A model generated the notes under the pieces. That model was given only the letters and a program-made list of their open reading frames with translations, had not been told where the DNA came from and searched no databases. The position numbers and the translations under genes are program-made. This document shows, in pieces, positions 49,268-60,627 of a DNA stretch of 64,000 nt (positions are counted from its first letter, which is position 1; the number at the start of each line of letters is the position of its first letter). Location: assembly GCF_021650705.1 (NCBI RefSeq), contig NZ_CP087138.1:806001-870000 (forward strand), given 5' to 3'. The DNA is from Pseudomonas sp. KNUC1026 (GTDB lineage Bacteria; Pseudomonadota; Gammaproteobacteria; Pseudomonadales; Pseudomonadaceae).

Positions 49268-50005
49268 GAGCCGAAGTGCCCCTCCAGCCGGTAGCGGCTG
49301 CCAGGGTAAAGCAGCCGGGCACTGGTGACTGCGCGCCGCCCCGACCAGGTGCGCCGGCGGATCATCAGGCAGGGTTCTTCAGCGGGGATGTTCAGCAACT
49401 GCTGCTCCTCACGCGAAGCCAGCACCGCCTCGACCACATGCTCGCCTTCGGTCAGCGGGGCAAGCCTGTTCAGATCAGAGGTAGGGAGTTTCAAGGCTGA
49501 AATCCTGTTCCAGATAATGCGGCGCCACGGCAGGGTTCACGTAGCGGTCCTCGATCTGCACTGGCACGTCGTTTTCGAAATGCACGATCAGCGAATGGAA
49601 GACCGGCTGGCCTTCACGCACGCCCAAGGCTACCGATTGCTCGCCGTTGGCCGTTTCGCTTTTCAGCCAGATGACTTCGAGCCGGTGCTCATGGCCGCGC
49701 GAGGCGATCTCGTCGGCGATGTTATGGACTTCGAACAGTGCTGCCTGGCCCTTGGGCTCGGCAACGAAAGTGCCAACGCCCTGCATCCGCACCAGCAGCC
49801 CGTCACTGGTCAACTCACGCAGCGCGCGGTGTACGGTCATGCGGCTGAAGCCCAACTGAGCGACCAGCTCGGCTTCTGACGGTATCTTCTGGTGGGGTGG
49901 CCAGGCGCCGGAGTGGATCTGGTTCAGGATGAGCTGCTTGACCTGCTCGTAGAAGGGAGCCGGAGCGCCCTTGTTCGATGGCACGGTAAGTGGTGATGAC
50001 GGCAT
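49264..50005 (-). CDS. hutC: Histidine utilization repressor HutC (frameshift in sequence)
   Basis: This is a GntR-family repressor of the HutC subgroup. The N-terminal winged helix has KIPSEAELVAQLGFSRMTVH and RALRELTSDGLLVRMQGVGT. A UTRA ligand-binding domain follows and senses urocanate in relatives. The frame breaks at about 49483-49487: TACCTCTGATCTG has one extra T before DLNRLAPLTEGEHVVEAVLA. Restored length is about 246 residues. It is divergent from hutF with a palindrome between them. Confidence 0.9.
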
Positions 50006-50057
50006 GAGAAGCCCTCGAAAAGACGAAGAACAGTTTACGGCATCCCCTTACGTCTGT

Positions 50058-50073
50058 ATATGTATATACATAT
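50058..50073. promoter_or_regulatory. HutC operator between hutC and hutF
   Basis: ATATGTATATACATAT is a perfect 16-base palindrome with the core TGTATATACA (50061-50070), located 25 bases before hutF and 53 bases before hutC. Confidence 0.75.
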
Positions 50074-50097
50074 CAATGGGGCCAGTGTGGTTGGATT

Positions 50098-51456
50098 ATG
50101 CCGATTTTCTTTGCTGCAAGGGCGTTATTGCCTGAGGGGTGGGCTGAAAACGTTCGATTCGAGGTCGATGCGCGTGGGTACCTGCACAGCGTGCAGCGCG
50201 GCAGCACACCAAGCGGCGCCGAACTGCTCCAGGGCCCGGTGGTGCCGGGCATGCCCAACCTGCACTCGCATGCCTTCCAGCGCGCCATGGCGGGCCTCGC
50301 CGAGGTGGCGGGGGCAACCCAGGACAGCTTCTGGACCTGGCGCGACCTGATGTACCGCATGGTCGGCCGGCTTGAGCCCGAACACCTCGAGGTGGTCGCC
50401 CGCCAGCTCTACATCGAGATGCTCAAGGCCGGCTACACCAGCGTTGCCGAGTTCCATTACGTCCACAACGACCCCCAGGGTGTGCCTTATGCCAACCCTG
50501 CCGAGCTGGGCGGGCGCATTGCTCAAGCCGCTTGCAGCGCCGGCATTGGCCTGACGCTGCTGCCGGTGCTCTACAGCTACAGCGGCTTCGGCGCTGCCGC
50601 CCCCTCCGAAGGCCAACGCCGGTTCATCAACAGCACCGACAGCTACCTCTCGCTGCTGCCACAGTTGGCGGCCACGCTCGACGACACCCAGCGCCTGGGC
50701 CTGTGCTTTCACTCCCTGCGCGCCGTCAGCGCCGAGCAGCTCACCACAGTGCTTGGCGCCACTGACGCCCGCTGGCCCGTGCATATCCACATCGCTGAAC
50801 AGCAGAAAGAGGTCAACGACTGCCTGGCCTGGAGCGGCCGGCGGCCGATCGAGTGGCTCTACGACCAGGTGGCGGTGGATGAGCGTTGGTGCCTGGTGCA
50901 CGCAACGCATGCCGAGCCCCATGAAGTTGCCCTGATGGCGCAAAGCCGCGCGGTTGCCGGGCTATGCCTGACGACCGAGGCCAACTTGGGCGACGGCCTG
51001 TTCCCGGCGACGGACTTTCTGGCAGCCGGCGGCCGCTTCGGCATCGGTTCGGACAGCCACGTCAGCGTCAGCCCCGCCGAAGAGCTGCGTTGGCTCGAAT
51101 ACGGCCAGCGCCTGCGCGATCAGCAGCGCAATCGCCTGGTGGGCGCGCAGCAGCGCAACGTTGGGCAGCACCTGTATGAGCAAGCGCTGCACGGCGGCGC
51201 TGCAGCGCTGGGCCAGCCTGTGGGCGCATTGAGCGTGGGCCAGCGTGCCGACTGGGTGGTGCTGGACGGTGCCGATCCCTATCTGAGCAGCGTACCCGCC
51301 GAGTCGGTACTCAACCGTTGGCTGTTCGCCGGTGGTGATCGCCAGGTGCGCGATGTGATGGTGGGCGGGCGCTGGGTGGTGCAAGCGGGCCGCCATCGTG
51401 ACGAAGCAGCCAGCGCTACCGAATTTGCCAAGGTGCTCAACACGCTGCTCGCCTGA
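50098..51456 (+). CDS. hutF: Formimidoylglutamate deiminase
   Basis: This 452-residue amidohydrolase has metal ligands in MPNLHSHAFQRAMAGL (HxH), EFHYVHNDPQG and the later HIHIAEQQKEVNDC, and a catalytic Asp in RFGIGSDSHVSVSP. It converts N-formimidoyl-L-glutamate to N-formyl-L-glutamate plus ammonia, the five-step branch used by Pseudomonas. It is the only hut gene here on the plus strand. Confidence 0.95.
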   Translation: MPIFFAARALLPEGWAENVRFEVDARGYLHSVQRGSTPSGAELLQGPVVPGMPNLHSHAFQRAMAGLAEVAGATQDSFWTWRDLMYRMVGRLEPEHLEVVARQLYIEMLKAGYTSVAEFHYVHNDPQGVPYANPAELGGRIAQAACSAGIGLTLLPVLYSYSGFGAAAPSEGQRRFINSTDSYLSLLPQLAATLDDTQRLGLCFHSLRAVSAEQLTTVLGATDARWPVHIHIAEQQKEVNDCLAWSGRRPIEWLYDQVAVDERWCLVHATHAEPHEVALMAQSRAVAGLCLTTEANLGDGLFPATDFLAAGGRFGIGSDSHVSVSPAEELRWLEYGQRLRDQQRNRLVGAQQRNVGQHLYEQALHGGAAALGQPVGALSVGQRADWVVLDGADPYLSSVPAESVLNRWLFAGGDRQVRDVMVGGRWVVQAGRHRDEAASATEFAKVLNTLLA

Positions 51457-51469
51457 GTTTCGAATCGCC

Positions 51470-51490
51470 GGCCCCGGGTTTATCGGGGCC
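51470..51490. terminator. Terminator between convergent hutF and hutG
   Basis: GGCCCCG and CGGGGCC pair around GGTTTAT. It lies 14 bases past hutF and just before the hutG stop. Confidence 0.7.
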
Positions 51491-51498
51491 TGCTTCGG

Positions 51499-52302
51499 TC
51501 AACGGCCGTAACGCTCGCGGCCCCAGGCCAGGGTGGCTTCCAGCAAGCGTTGCAACACCGCCTGGGTCGGCTGGGCGAGGTCCTGCCGATAGCCGAACGG
51601 TGGCGCCTCGTCCATGTAGGTGCGTTGCGCCAGTTCCAGTTGCACGGCGTGGATGTTTTCGCTGGGCGCACCGTACTGGCGAGTGATGTAGCCGCCCTTG
51701 AAGCGGCCATTGAATACGTAGGTCAGCCCCTGTTGATCGGCGGCGACCGATTGCAGGCGGCTGGCCAGTTCCGGATCGCAGCTGGCGCCGTCGAAGGTGC
51801 CGAAGTTCAGGTCCGGCAACTGCCCCTCGAACAGCCGTGGCACCCGCGAGCAGATCGAGTGAGCATCCCACAGCAGGGCATAGCCGAACGTTTCACGCAG
51901 GCGCTGCAGCTCTTGCTTCAACGCCAGATGGTAAGGCCGCCAGATGTTCTCCAACGCTTGCTTGCGTGCAGCAGCATCCGGCACCTGGCCTTCCTGAAAG
52001 AGTGGGCTGCCGTCGAACAGCACCTCGGTGAACAGCCCGGTCGTGGCGCCGCTGTAGAGCGGCACGTCGTCGTCCGGCCGATTCAGGTCGATCACGTAGC
52101 GCGAGTAGGTGGCCTCAAGGCAGCTGGTGCCCAGGGCGCTTGCCATTTCATACAGCCGAGGGATATGCCAGTCGGTGTCGGGCAGGGCATGGCCTCCGGG
52201 GACCAGCGCCCGCTCGATCACAGGCGTCAGGCGCGTGCCGGGGTGCGGCATGCTGATCAGAAGTGGCACCTGGCCTTGGGTGAAACGCAGGGCGTCAGAC
52301 AT
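51499..52302 (-). CDS. hutG: N-formylglutamate deformylase
   Basis: This 267-residue zinc hydrolase contains [37 protein letters not shown] and [20 protein letters not shown], which hold the predicted metal and catalytic residues. It frees formate and glutamate in the last step. The start [10 protein letters not shown] overlaps the end of hutI by eight bases; an in-frame extension of 54 codons lies wholly inside hutI and was rejected. Confidence 0.95.
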   Translation of the reverse strand: MSDALRFTQGQVPLLISMPHPGTRLTPVIERALVPGGHALPDTDWHIPRLYEMASALGTSCLEATYSRYVIDLNRPDDDVPLYSGATTGLFTEVLFDGSPLFQEGQVPDAAARKQALENIWRPYHLALKQELQRLRETFGYALLWDAHSICSRVPRLFEGQLPDLNFGTFDGASCDPELASRLQSVAADQQGLTYVFNGRFKGGYITRQYGAPSENIHAVQLELAQRTYMDEAPPFGYRQDLAQPTQAVLQRLLEATLAWGRERYGR

Positions 52303-53500
52303 GGGTGAGTTCCTTGCCATGGCGGAAGATACGAGTTTGGAGTTGCCCGCCCAGCCAGTAGGCCAGCTCGGCAGGGCGGTTGATGTCCCAGGCGATGAAG
52401 TCGGCATACTTGCCCGCTTCCAGGCTGCCGTAGTGCTCGGCCAGGCCCAGCGCCTGGGCGGCATGCCGGGTAACGCCGGCGAGCGCTTCTTCGGGCGTCA
52501 TGCCGAACAGCGTGCAGCCCAGGTTGAGCATCAGCCGCAGCGACAACACTGGCGAAGTGCCCGGGTTGGCATCGGTCGACAGGGCAATCGGCACGCGGTG
52601 GGCACGTAGCGCTTCCATCGGCGGCAGTTTCGTTTCACGCAGGGTGAGGAAGGCGCCCGGCAGCAGCACCGCCACAGTCCCGGCGCCCGCCATGGCTACC
52701 ACGTCTTCTTCGACCAGGTATTCCAGATGGTCGGCCGACAGCGCTCCATAGCGGGCGGCCAGTGCCGCACCATGCTGCACCGACAACTGCTCGGCATGCA
52801 GCTTGACCGGCAGGCCGAGCCGCGTGGCCACCTGGAAAACCCGCTCCACCTGCGCCGGTGTGAACGCCAGGTGCTCGCAGAAGGCATCCACCGCATCGAC
52901 CAGCCCTTCGGCAGCCAGTTGCGGCAGCCAGTCGTCGCAAATGGCAGTGATGTAGTCGTCGGGCCGCCCGGTGAATTCCGGGGGCAGGGCATGGGCGGCA
53001 AGGCAGGTGGTGCATACAGTGACCGGCAGCACTTCGCCCAGCCGGCGAGCGACACGCAGCATCTTGCGTTCGCTGGCAAGGTCCAGGCCGTAGCCGGATT
53101 TCACCTCCAGCACCGTGACGCCTTCAGCGAGCAGTGGGCGGGCGCGGCGCAGCGCGCTTTCGAGCAGTTCGGCCTCGCTCGCCGCGCGGGTGGCGCGCAC
53201 GCTGCTGGCGATGCCGCCACCGGCAGCGGCGATCTGCGCGTAGCTCACCCCTTGCAGCCGTTGTTCGAACTCGCCGCTGCGGTCCCCGCCGAACACCAGG
53301 TGGGTGTGGCAGTCGATCAACCCGGGCGTGACCCAGGCACCGGCCAGGTCATGGCGTTCGTTGATCGCCACCTCAGGCAGTTCGGCCAGCGGGCCGACCC
53401 AGTGCAGGCGCTCGCCATCGACCAGCAGCGCGGCGCCTTCGATGATGCTGTAGGTGCCACCTGCCATCGTGGCGGCGTGGCAGTTGTACCAGAGTTTCAT
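52295..53500 (-). CDS. hutI: Imidazolonepropionase
   Basis: This 401-residue amidohydrolase has metal ligands in [33 protein letters not shown] and [14 protein letters not shown]. It opens the imidazolone ring to give formiminoglutamate. The start [16 protein letters not shown] matches the family. The upstream permease runs into it in the same frame with no stop, almost certainly because of a base loss near the permease end. Confidence 0.95.
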   Translation of the reverse strand: MKLWYNCHAATMAGGTYSIIEGAALLVDGERLHWVGPLAELPEVAINERHDLAGAWVTPGLIDCHTHLVFGGDRSGEFEQRLQGVSYAQIAAAGGGIASSVRATRAASEAELLESALRRARPLLAEGVTVLEVKSGYGLDLASERKMLRVARRLGEVLPVTVCTTCLAAHALPPEFTGRPDDYITAICDDWLPQLAAEGLVDAVDAFCEHLAFTPAQVERVFQVATRLGLPVKLHAEQLSVQHGAALAARYGALSADHLEYLVEEDVVAMAGAGTVAVLLPGAFLTLRETKLPPMEALRAHRVPIALSTDANPGTSPVLSLRLMLNLGCTLFGMTPEEALAGVTRHAAQALGLAEHYGSLEAGKYADFIAWDINRPAELAYWLGGQLQTRIFRHGKELTHV

Positions 53501-54900
53501 GGGGTGCCCTCGTCGAGTAGGCCGGGCCACGCGGCGCCTGGCGAGCAACCAGTAAAGCAGCGCGGGCAGCACCAGCCCGATGATCCAGGAAATGTCGACA
53601 CCGCCCAAGGCTGCCACCAGCGGCCCGGTGTAGAGCTTGGTCGACAGGAACGGCAATTGAACCAGCACGCCGAAGGCGTAGACCGCAAGCCCGGTTCGGT
53701 TCCAGCGCCCGTAGCGCCCGTTGGGGTCGGCCAGTGCTTTCAGGTCGCACCGTTCATGGGAGATGAAGTAATAGTGCACCAGGTTGATCGCACTCCACGG
53801 CGTGAAGAACGTCAGCAGGAACAGGATGAACGACTTGAACGCCAGCAGGAATGCACCTTGCCCCAGCAGCGCGATCAGCGTGGCCGTGCCGACGATGCCG
53901 AGCACGAACAGCAGCCGCTGCCGTGGGCTGACCTTGAGCTCGCCGCCAAAGCCGCTGATCAAGGTGGCGATGCACATGAAGCTTCCGTAGGAGTTGAGCG
54001 TGGAGATGGTCACCTTGCCGAAGGCGATGGTGAAATACAGCAATGCCGCCGTGGCGCCGGCACCGCCCAGGCCAACGATGAAGGCCACCTCGTGCCCCAT
54101 GAATTGCCCGCCCGCCATCGCGGCTGCGAAACACCCAGCACCATGGCCGCCTGCGCGCCCAGCACCGAGCCTGCACCCACCGCCAGGAAAGTCTTGAGCG
54201 ATGAGGTGCTGGCCGGCAGGTAGCGCGAATAGTCGGCCACGTACGGCCCGTAGGCGATCTGCCAGGAGGCGGCCAACGATACCGCCAGCAGAAATCCGCT
54301 CCAGCTGAAGTGGCGAACCTGCAACAGCGCCGGCACATCGCCGACGCTGAACACACGGCTGAAGAGGTAGCAGAAGGCGATGATGCCCAGCACGCTCGCC
54401 ACCCGCCCAAGCAGGTGAATGGCGCGGTAGCCCAGCACCGTCACCAGCACGATGACCGCCGCGAACAGCAGGATGCCGACACTGTCACTGACGCCGAACA
54501 ACTGCCCGAGCGCCTGCCCGGAGAGCACCGTGCCGGTGGCGGTGAAACCCAGGTACATCAGGCACACCAGCACCAGCGGCACGGCGGCGCCCTGCACGCC
54601 GAACTGCACTCGGCTCGAGATCATCTGCGGCAGGCCCAGTTGCGGGCCTTGGGCTGCGTGCAACGCCATCACCGCGCCGCCCAGCAGTTGCCCAAGCAGC
54701 AACCCCCACAGCGACCAATAGACGTCGCCACCCAGCACCACCGCCAGGGCGCCAGTGACGATGGCGGTGATCTGCAAATTGGCGCCCAGCCACAGGGTGA
54801 ACTGGCTGTACAGCCGGCCATGGCGCTCGGCGTCAGGGATGTAGTCGATGGAACGCCGCTCGATCAGCGGCGACTGCGGAGAGATTCAGACTCTGGCATG
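53497..54900 (-). CDS. NCS1-family permease of the hut region (three frameshifts in sequence)
   Basis: This permease has about twelve helices. The start [20 protein letters not shown] continues [20 protein letters not shown], the NCS1 opening, and later [19 protein letters not shown] is another signature. NCS1 members carry cytosine, purines or allantoin; the hut setting suggests urocanate or histidine, by inference. Breaks: about 54883 (one base missing between MPESES and PQSPLIERR), about 54127-54130 (GTTTCGCA should be GTTTTCGCA to give AAAMAGGQF), and about 53521-53525 (one base missing so that it would end LLDEGTP with a TGA overlapping the hutI ATG). Confidence 0.82.
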
Positions 54901-55003
54901 AAAGGGCCTGCGCAATGACGGCCTCGCCCCAGCGCCTGAGGGGGCGGCCAGGGGAGGCGAGGCAAGGGAGCACGGCAAGCCACTGCCGCGCCGATCCAGT
55001 GGC

Positions 55004-56681
55004 TTAGCGGCCGGTGATCAGTCGGCAGGTTCAGGCCCTGCTCGCGCGCGCACTCGATAGCGATGTCGTAACCGGCATCGGCATGGCGCATCACCCCGGT
55101 GGCCGGGTCGTTGGTGAGCACGCGGGCGATACGCTCGGCCGCCTCGTCGGAGCCGTCGCACACGATCACCATGCCTGAGTGCTGCGAGAAGCCCATGCCC
55201 ACCCCGCCACCGTGGTGCAGCGACACCCAGGTCGCACCGCTGGCGGTGTTGAGCAGGGCGTTGAGCAGCGGCCAGTCGGACACCGCATCGGAGCCATCGC
55301 GCATGGCCTCGGTTTCGCGGTTGGGGCTGGCCACGGAGCCCGAATCCAGGTGGTCACGGCCAATCACGATCGGCGCGCTCAGCTCGCCGGTGCGCACCAT
55401 CTCGTTGAACGCCAGGCCCAGCTTGGCGCGCAGGCCCAGGCCTACCCAGCAGATACGCGCCGGCAGGCCCTGGAAGGCGATGCGTTCGCGGGCCATGTCG
55501 AGCCAGTTGTGCAGGTGCGCGTCGTCTGGGATGAGCTCCTTGACCTTGGCGTCGGTGCGATAGATGTCCTCGGCCTCGCCAGAGAGTGCCGCCCAGCGGA
55601 ACGGCCCGATGCCACGGCAGAACAGCGGCCGGATGTAGGCTGGCACAAAGCCCGGGAAGGCGAAGGCATCGGTCACGCCTTCTTCCTTGGCCATCTGGCG
55701 GATGTTGTTGCCGTAGTCGAAGGTGGGCACACCCTGGCGCTGGAAGTCGAGCATGGCGCGTACGTGCTCGGCCATCGACGCCTTGGCCGCCTTCACCACA
55801 ACCGCCGGCTCGGTGAGCGCGCGGGCGCGGTATTCCTCCCAGCTCCAGCCCGCCGGCAGGTAGCCATTGAGGGGGTCGTGGGCGCTGGTCTGGTCGGTGA
55901 CCATGTCCGGGCGCACGCCACGGCGCACCAGCTCCGGCAGCACCTGCGCAGCGTTGCCCAGCAGGGCGATGGACACCGCGCGGCCCTCGGCGGTGTATTT
56001 GTCGAGGCGGGCGAGGGCGTCGTCGAGGTCCTTGGCCTGCTCGTCGACGTAGCGGGTTTTCAGGCGGAAATCGATGCGGCTTTGCTGGCATTCGATGTTC
56101 AGCGAGCATGCACCGGCCAGGGTCGCGGCCAGCGGTTGCGCGCCGCCCATGCCGCCCAGGCCTGCGGTCAGCACCCAACGCCCGCGCAGGTTGCCTTCAA
56201 AGTGCTGGCGGCCTGCTTCGACGAAGGTTTCGTAGGTACCCTGGACGATGCCCTGGCTGCCGATGTAGATCCAGCTGCCGGCAGTCATCTGGCCGTACAT
56301 GGCCAGGCCTTTGGCGTCCAGCTCGTTGAAATGCTCCCAGGTGGCCCAGTGAGGCACCAGGTTGGAGTTGGCGATCAGCACGCGGGGCGCGTTGCTGTGG
56401 GTTTTGAACACACCCACCGGCTTGCCCGACTGCACCAGCAGCGTTTCGTCGTCTCCCAGTGCCTTGAGGCTGGCGACGATGGCGTCGTAGCACTCCCAGT
56501 TGCGCGCAGCCCGGCCGATGCCGCCATAGACCACCAGCGCCTCGGGGTTTTCCGCGACTTCCGGGTCCAGGTTGTTCATCAGCATGCGCAGCGGCGCTTC
56601 GGTGAACCAGCTGCGGGCGTTGAGCTGCGTGCCACGGGGCGCGCGGATGGTGATCGAGCGATGGCGAGTGGAGTCGGTCAT
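55004..56681 (-). CDS. hutU: Urocanate hydratase (frameshift at the last codons)
   Basis: This is an NAD-dependent urocanase. Hallmarks are [40 protein letters not shown] (dinucleotide loop), [27 protein letters not shown] and the active-site Cys in [18 protein letters not shown]. At 55022 one extra base follows LNLP; removing it gives LNLPLITGR and a stop at 55004-55006, the normal end, for 558 residues. Unrepaired, the frame would run 140 bases into the permease start. The ATG is preceded by GCAGGATCCACC. A HutC-type site lies 37 bases upstream. Confidence 0.94.
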
Positions 56682-56717
56682 GGTGGATCCTGCGGGCAAG
56701 GGTGGTATGACGAAGCA

Positions 56718-56727
56718 TGTATATACA
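56718..56727. promoter_or_regulatory. HutC-type operator upstream of hutU
   Basis: TGTATATACA, the same core as at hutF, sits in an AT-rich patch before the hutU-permease-hutI-hutG run. Confidence 0.7.
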
Positions 56728-56870
56728 AGTATAGATAGAAACACCACACCAGCAACAACAAAAAATGCGCAGCCAGCACTGAAAGCGTCGCATCCAGAAC
56801 GTACCGTCGCTCACGGGAACGCAGTTATGGCCGATAGCCTTCATTACTCAATTTGTTGGAGCATGACCCG

Positions 56871-58996
56871 ATGTCCATGCGTTCAGTCCGTACGACCATT
56901 ACGCTGCTTGCAGGCAGCTGCATCCTGGCGATCATCGTCGCGCTTGTGGGTTATGCGCTGTTTGCCGGCATGCGCACCCAGGTATTGGTCGATGCGCACA
57001 CCACTGAGCTGGCGGGAAAGGCAGCGCAGGCACGCCTGGATGCGCAGGCCCAGGCCATCGCCGGCACCCTGAAGCAGAAACTGGAATTGCCGCTGACCCT
57101 CGCCCGCGGCATAGCCCAGCTCAATGCCCAAAGCGATGCGTCGGCGCAGCGGCACGTGCCTCTGGACCGCGAAGCGATCTCCAACCTGCTCCAGCAGGTG
57201 CTGCTGGACAATCCCGGTTTGCTCGACGTCTATGCCGGCTGGGAACCCAATGCCTTCGACGGCCAGGACGCTCGATACGCCGGCCGCACGGAGGAAGGCT
57301 ACGATGCCAGCGGCCGCTTCATGCCGTGGTGGTACCGCAAGCCCGAAGGGGGCCTGAAAGTCGAGCCGCTCGGCCCGACCATGGAAAGCCAGGCCATCCT
57401 GCCCACCGGCGTGCGCGAGGGGAATACTACCTGTGCCCTCGGCAGCGCCTTAAGCCCTGCGTCGTCGACCCCGCGCCTTACGACATGAATGGCGAAAAAG
57501 TGCTGATGTCCTCGTTCAACGTGCCGATCCTGGTGGACGGCGCGTTCAAGGGTGTGGTCGGTGCCGACATCTCCCTGGCGTTCATCCAGGCGCAACTGCA
57601 ACAGGCCAACGCGCAGCTTTACCAGGGCGCCGGCAGCATGGCGCTGGTCGCAAGCCAAGGCACACTGGTGGCCTACACCCGCGACGCGGCCGTGCTGGGC
57701 AAGCCGGCCGCCCAGGTGCTCGGCGCTGCGGTCGACCGCCTGGCCAGCCTCGGTGACGGCGTGACCCGCCGCTTCGATGAGCAGCGCGGGCTCTATCAGG
57801 TCTACCTGCCGTTGCGCATCGGTGACGACGCCACCACCTGGACGCTGGTCATCCAATTGCCTCAGGCCGCAGTACTGAGCGACCTGCACAAGTTGCAAAG
57901 CGCCCTGGGCGAGCGGCGGCGTGCCGATGTCTTCGGCATGGTGTTGGTGGCCCTGGTGGTCGCCGGTGGCGGCCTGCTGCTGTTGTGGGCGTGAGCCTGC
58001 GCATCGCCCGGCCGTTGCGGCAAATGGTGGCGATGCTCGATGACATCGCCAAGGGTGACGGCGACCTGACCCAGCGCCTGGCCATCGACCGCCGTGACGA
58101 ACTGGGCGCCATCGCCACAGGCTTCAATGCGTTCCTGGCGTCCCTGCAGGGCTTGATCGGCCAACTGGTGAACTCGGTGCGCGAGGTGAACGTTGCCTCC
58201 ACCCACACCTCACCAGATCGCCCAGCGCACACGCGACGGAGTGCAGCACCAGTTGCAGGAGATCGACCAGGTGGCGACCGCCATGCAGGAGATGACCGCC
58301 ACCGCCCAGGACGTTGCCGGCAATGCCGGCCGCGCAGCCCAGGCAGCGACCCAGGCTGACACCGCCGTCGAGCACGGCCAGCGCGTCGTGCAGCAGAACG
58401 TGCAGGGTTGCACCACGCTTGCCGAGGAAATCGAACGCGCGGTCGAGCAGGTGCGCTCGGTCGCCGAAGACAGCGAAAACATCGGCTCCATCCTCACCAC
58501 CATCAACAGCATTGCCGGGCAAACCAACCTGCTGGCCCTCGATGCCGCCATCGAGGCGGCGAGGGCGGGTGAACAGGGCCGCGGTTTTGCCGTGGTTGCC
58601 GATGAGGTGAGGAGCCTGGCGATGAAGACGCAGGTTGCCACCGGCGAGATCCAGACCATGATCCAGCGCCTGCAGAACGGCACCCGCCAGACCGTCGAGC
58701 TGATGCACGACAGCCGCGCGCAGACCGCCAATCAGGTCGAGCAGACCCAGGCCGCCAGCCACGCGCTGGAGGCGATCTCCAGGGCTGTTGAGGAAATCAC
58801 CGAGATGAACTTGCAGATCGCCAGCGCTGCCGAGGAGCAGAGCGCCGTTGCCGAGGACATCAATCGCAATGTCGTGAACATCGGCCAGGCGGCTCACGCT
58901 GTGCATGGCCAGGCCGATCAGGCATCTCAGGCCGGCCACCAGTTGAGCGAGCTGGCCGAGCGGCAGCGCCAGCTGGCAGCACGTTTCAAAGTGTAG
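56871..58996 (+). CDS. Methyl-accepting chemotaxis protein with dCache-like sensor (three frameshifts in sequence)
   Basis: The first membrane helix ([20 protein letters not shown]) is followed by a long periplasmic sensor of the double-Cache type ([51 protein letters not shown]). A second helix ([17 protein letters not shown]), a HAMP domain ([20 protein letters not shown]) and a signalling domain with [20 protein letters not shown] follow. Breaks: about 57418-57422 (GGGG should be GGGGG), about 57987-57990 (TGGGC should be TGGGGC), about 58211 (TCACCAG has one extra C). Restored length is about 708 residues. Double-Cache receptors in Pseudomonas often sense amino acids or amines; the ligand here is unknown. 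Confidence 0.87.
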
Positions 58997-59182
58997 GGGC
59001 CACCAGAGCGTAGCGACCGCGCCTCTCTGCTCGCTCTCTTCTCGACCATGCCGTTTTGGGCTAACGGCAAAACGATTGCGACGTCTAGCATCGTTTCGTA
59101 CCGAATCATAAAAACAACAGCGTGCAGTGGCGCGATGCGCCACTTCAGACAACAGCCTGCCTCATACAACAAGGTCAAGAAG

Positions 59183-60627
59183 ATGAGCGTTTCTCTCCCT
59201 GCGGATGGTTCCCCAGGGCTCAGGCGCGGCGCCCTGGGTCTGGGTTTCATCATTTTTTCGTGGTGTCGGCGGCCAGCCCGCTCAGCGTGATCGCCGGGGG
59301 TTTCCATCGGCATCATGCTGGGCAACGGTGCAGGCACCCGGCGCTGCTGGTGCTGACACTGGCGGTGCTGCTGATCTTCTCGGTGGGCTACACCACCATG
59401 TCGCGCTACGTCACCAACGCCGGCGGCTTTTATGCCTTCTCCTGCCGCGGGCTGGGTGGGCTGGCCGGTGGTGCCGCCGGGGTGCTGGCGATGTTCGCCT
59501 ACAACATCCTGCAGGTGGGCCTGTACGGCATGTTCGGCGGCGTGGTGGCCGGTACCATGAACGCCATGGTGGGCGTGGACTGGCCCTGGTGGGTCTACTC
59601 GCTGCTGGCCATGGCCAGTGTTGCGATCCTTGGCTACCGCAACATCGACCTCTCTGCGCGGGTGCTGTCGTTCGTGGTGGTCGCCGAGTACCTGGCCATC
59701 CTGATCCTGGATGTGGCCATCCTCATCAACGGCGGTGACAGCGGCATCAACTTCTCCTCCTTCGAGGCGCGGCACGTCACCAGCGGCGCGCCGTCCATCG
59801 GCCTGCTGTTCTGCTTCGCCGCCTTCATCGGTTTCGAAGCCACCACTATCTACGGCGAAGAGGCCAAAGACCCTCAGCGCACCATCCCCATCGCCACCTA
59901 CGCCTCGGTGCTGTTGATCGGCCTGTTCTACACGCTGTCGATCTGGGCGATGGTGGTGGGCGTGGGCGCCGACAAGATCGTGCCGACCCTGCAGGCACTG
60001 GCCGACCCCACCACGTTCATCTACGGCATGTCCGACCACTTCGTCGGGCCGCACCTGACCCAGGTGATTCGTGTGCTGTTCATGGTCAGCATCTACGCCG
60101 GGCTGCTGGCGTTTCACAACGCCGCAGCGCGTTATTTCTACGCCATCGCCCGTGACGGGCTGCTGCCTCGCCAGCTGGGCACCACCCACCGCGTGCACCA
60201 GAGCCCACACATGGGCTCGGCGTTGCAGAGCCTGATCGCTGCTGTGGTGGTGCTGATGTTCGCCGCCCTCGACGCTGACCCGATCCTGCAGCTGTTCGCC
60301 TGGTTCTCAAGCCTCGCCACGCTGTGCGTGATCCTGCTGATGGCGATGACGTCAGCCGCCGTGCTGATGTACTTCCATCGCCAGCCGCACCTGCCGCTCG
60401 GATTTCTTCGCAGGCGCCTGCTGCCCAGCATTGCCTGTGTTGCCCTGCTGTTCGTGCTGGGGCTGGCGGTGCTTCACTTCGACATCCTCACCGGTGCCAG
60501 CAAGGCACTTTCCTACGGCCTGTGCGCAGTGATCCCCGCCGCCTTGATCGCCGGTGTGGCGCTTGCCGCGCGGCTGCGCCGCAGCGCCCCTCAGCGCTAC
60601 CAGGAACTGGGTAGCCACAAGCTCTGA
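59183..60627 (+). CDS. APC-family amino acid/amine permease (three frameshifts in sequence)
   Basis: The N-terminus MSVSLPADGSPGLRRGALGL is followed by about twelve helices. APC features include SAASPLSVIAGG, TNAGGFYAFSCRGLGGLAGG and FAAFIGFEATTIYGEEAKDP. Breaks: about 59252-59257 (six T should be seven before FVVSAASPL), about 59296-59300 (five G should be four, giving GVSIGIMLGNGAGTP), about 59336-59338 (CCC should be CCCC). Restored length is about 481 residues. It precedes an AraC-type regulator and an amine-oxidation cluster, so an amine or amino acid is a likely cargo, by inference. Confidence 0.85.

Noticed and set aside
52295..54118. A continuous 607-codon frame that would fuse the NCS1 permease C-terminus to imidazolonepropionase
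   Set aside because: The alternative frame ends LLDEGTP with a TGA overlapping the hutI ATG, a normal gene junction; one missing base near 53521-53525 explains the fusion, and the permease has two other breaks.
54864..56747. A 627-codon urocanate hydratase with a C-terminal extension
   Set aside because: One extra base at about 55022 moves the frame past the normal stop; removing it gives the standard end LNLPLITGR and a stop at 55004.
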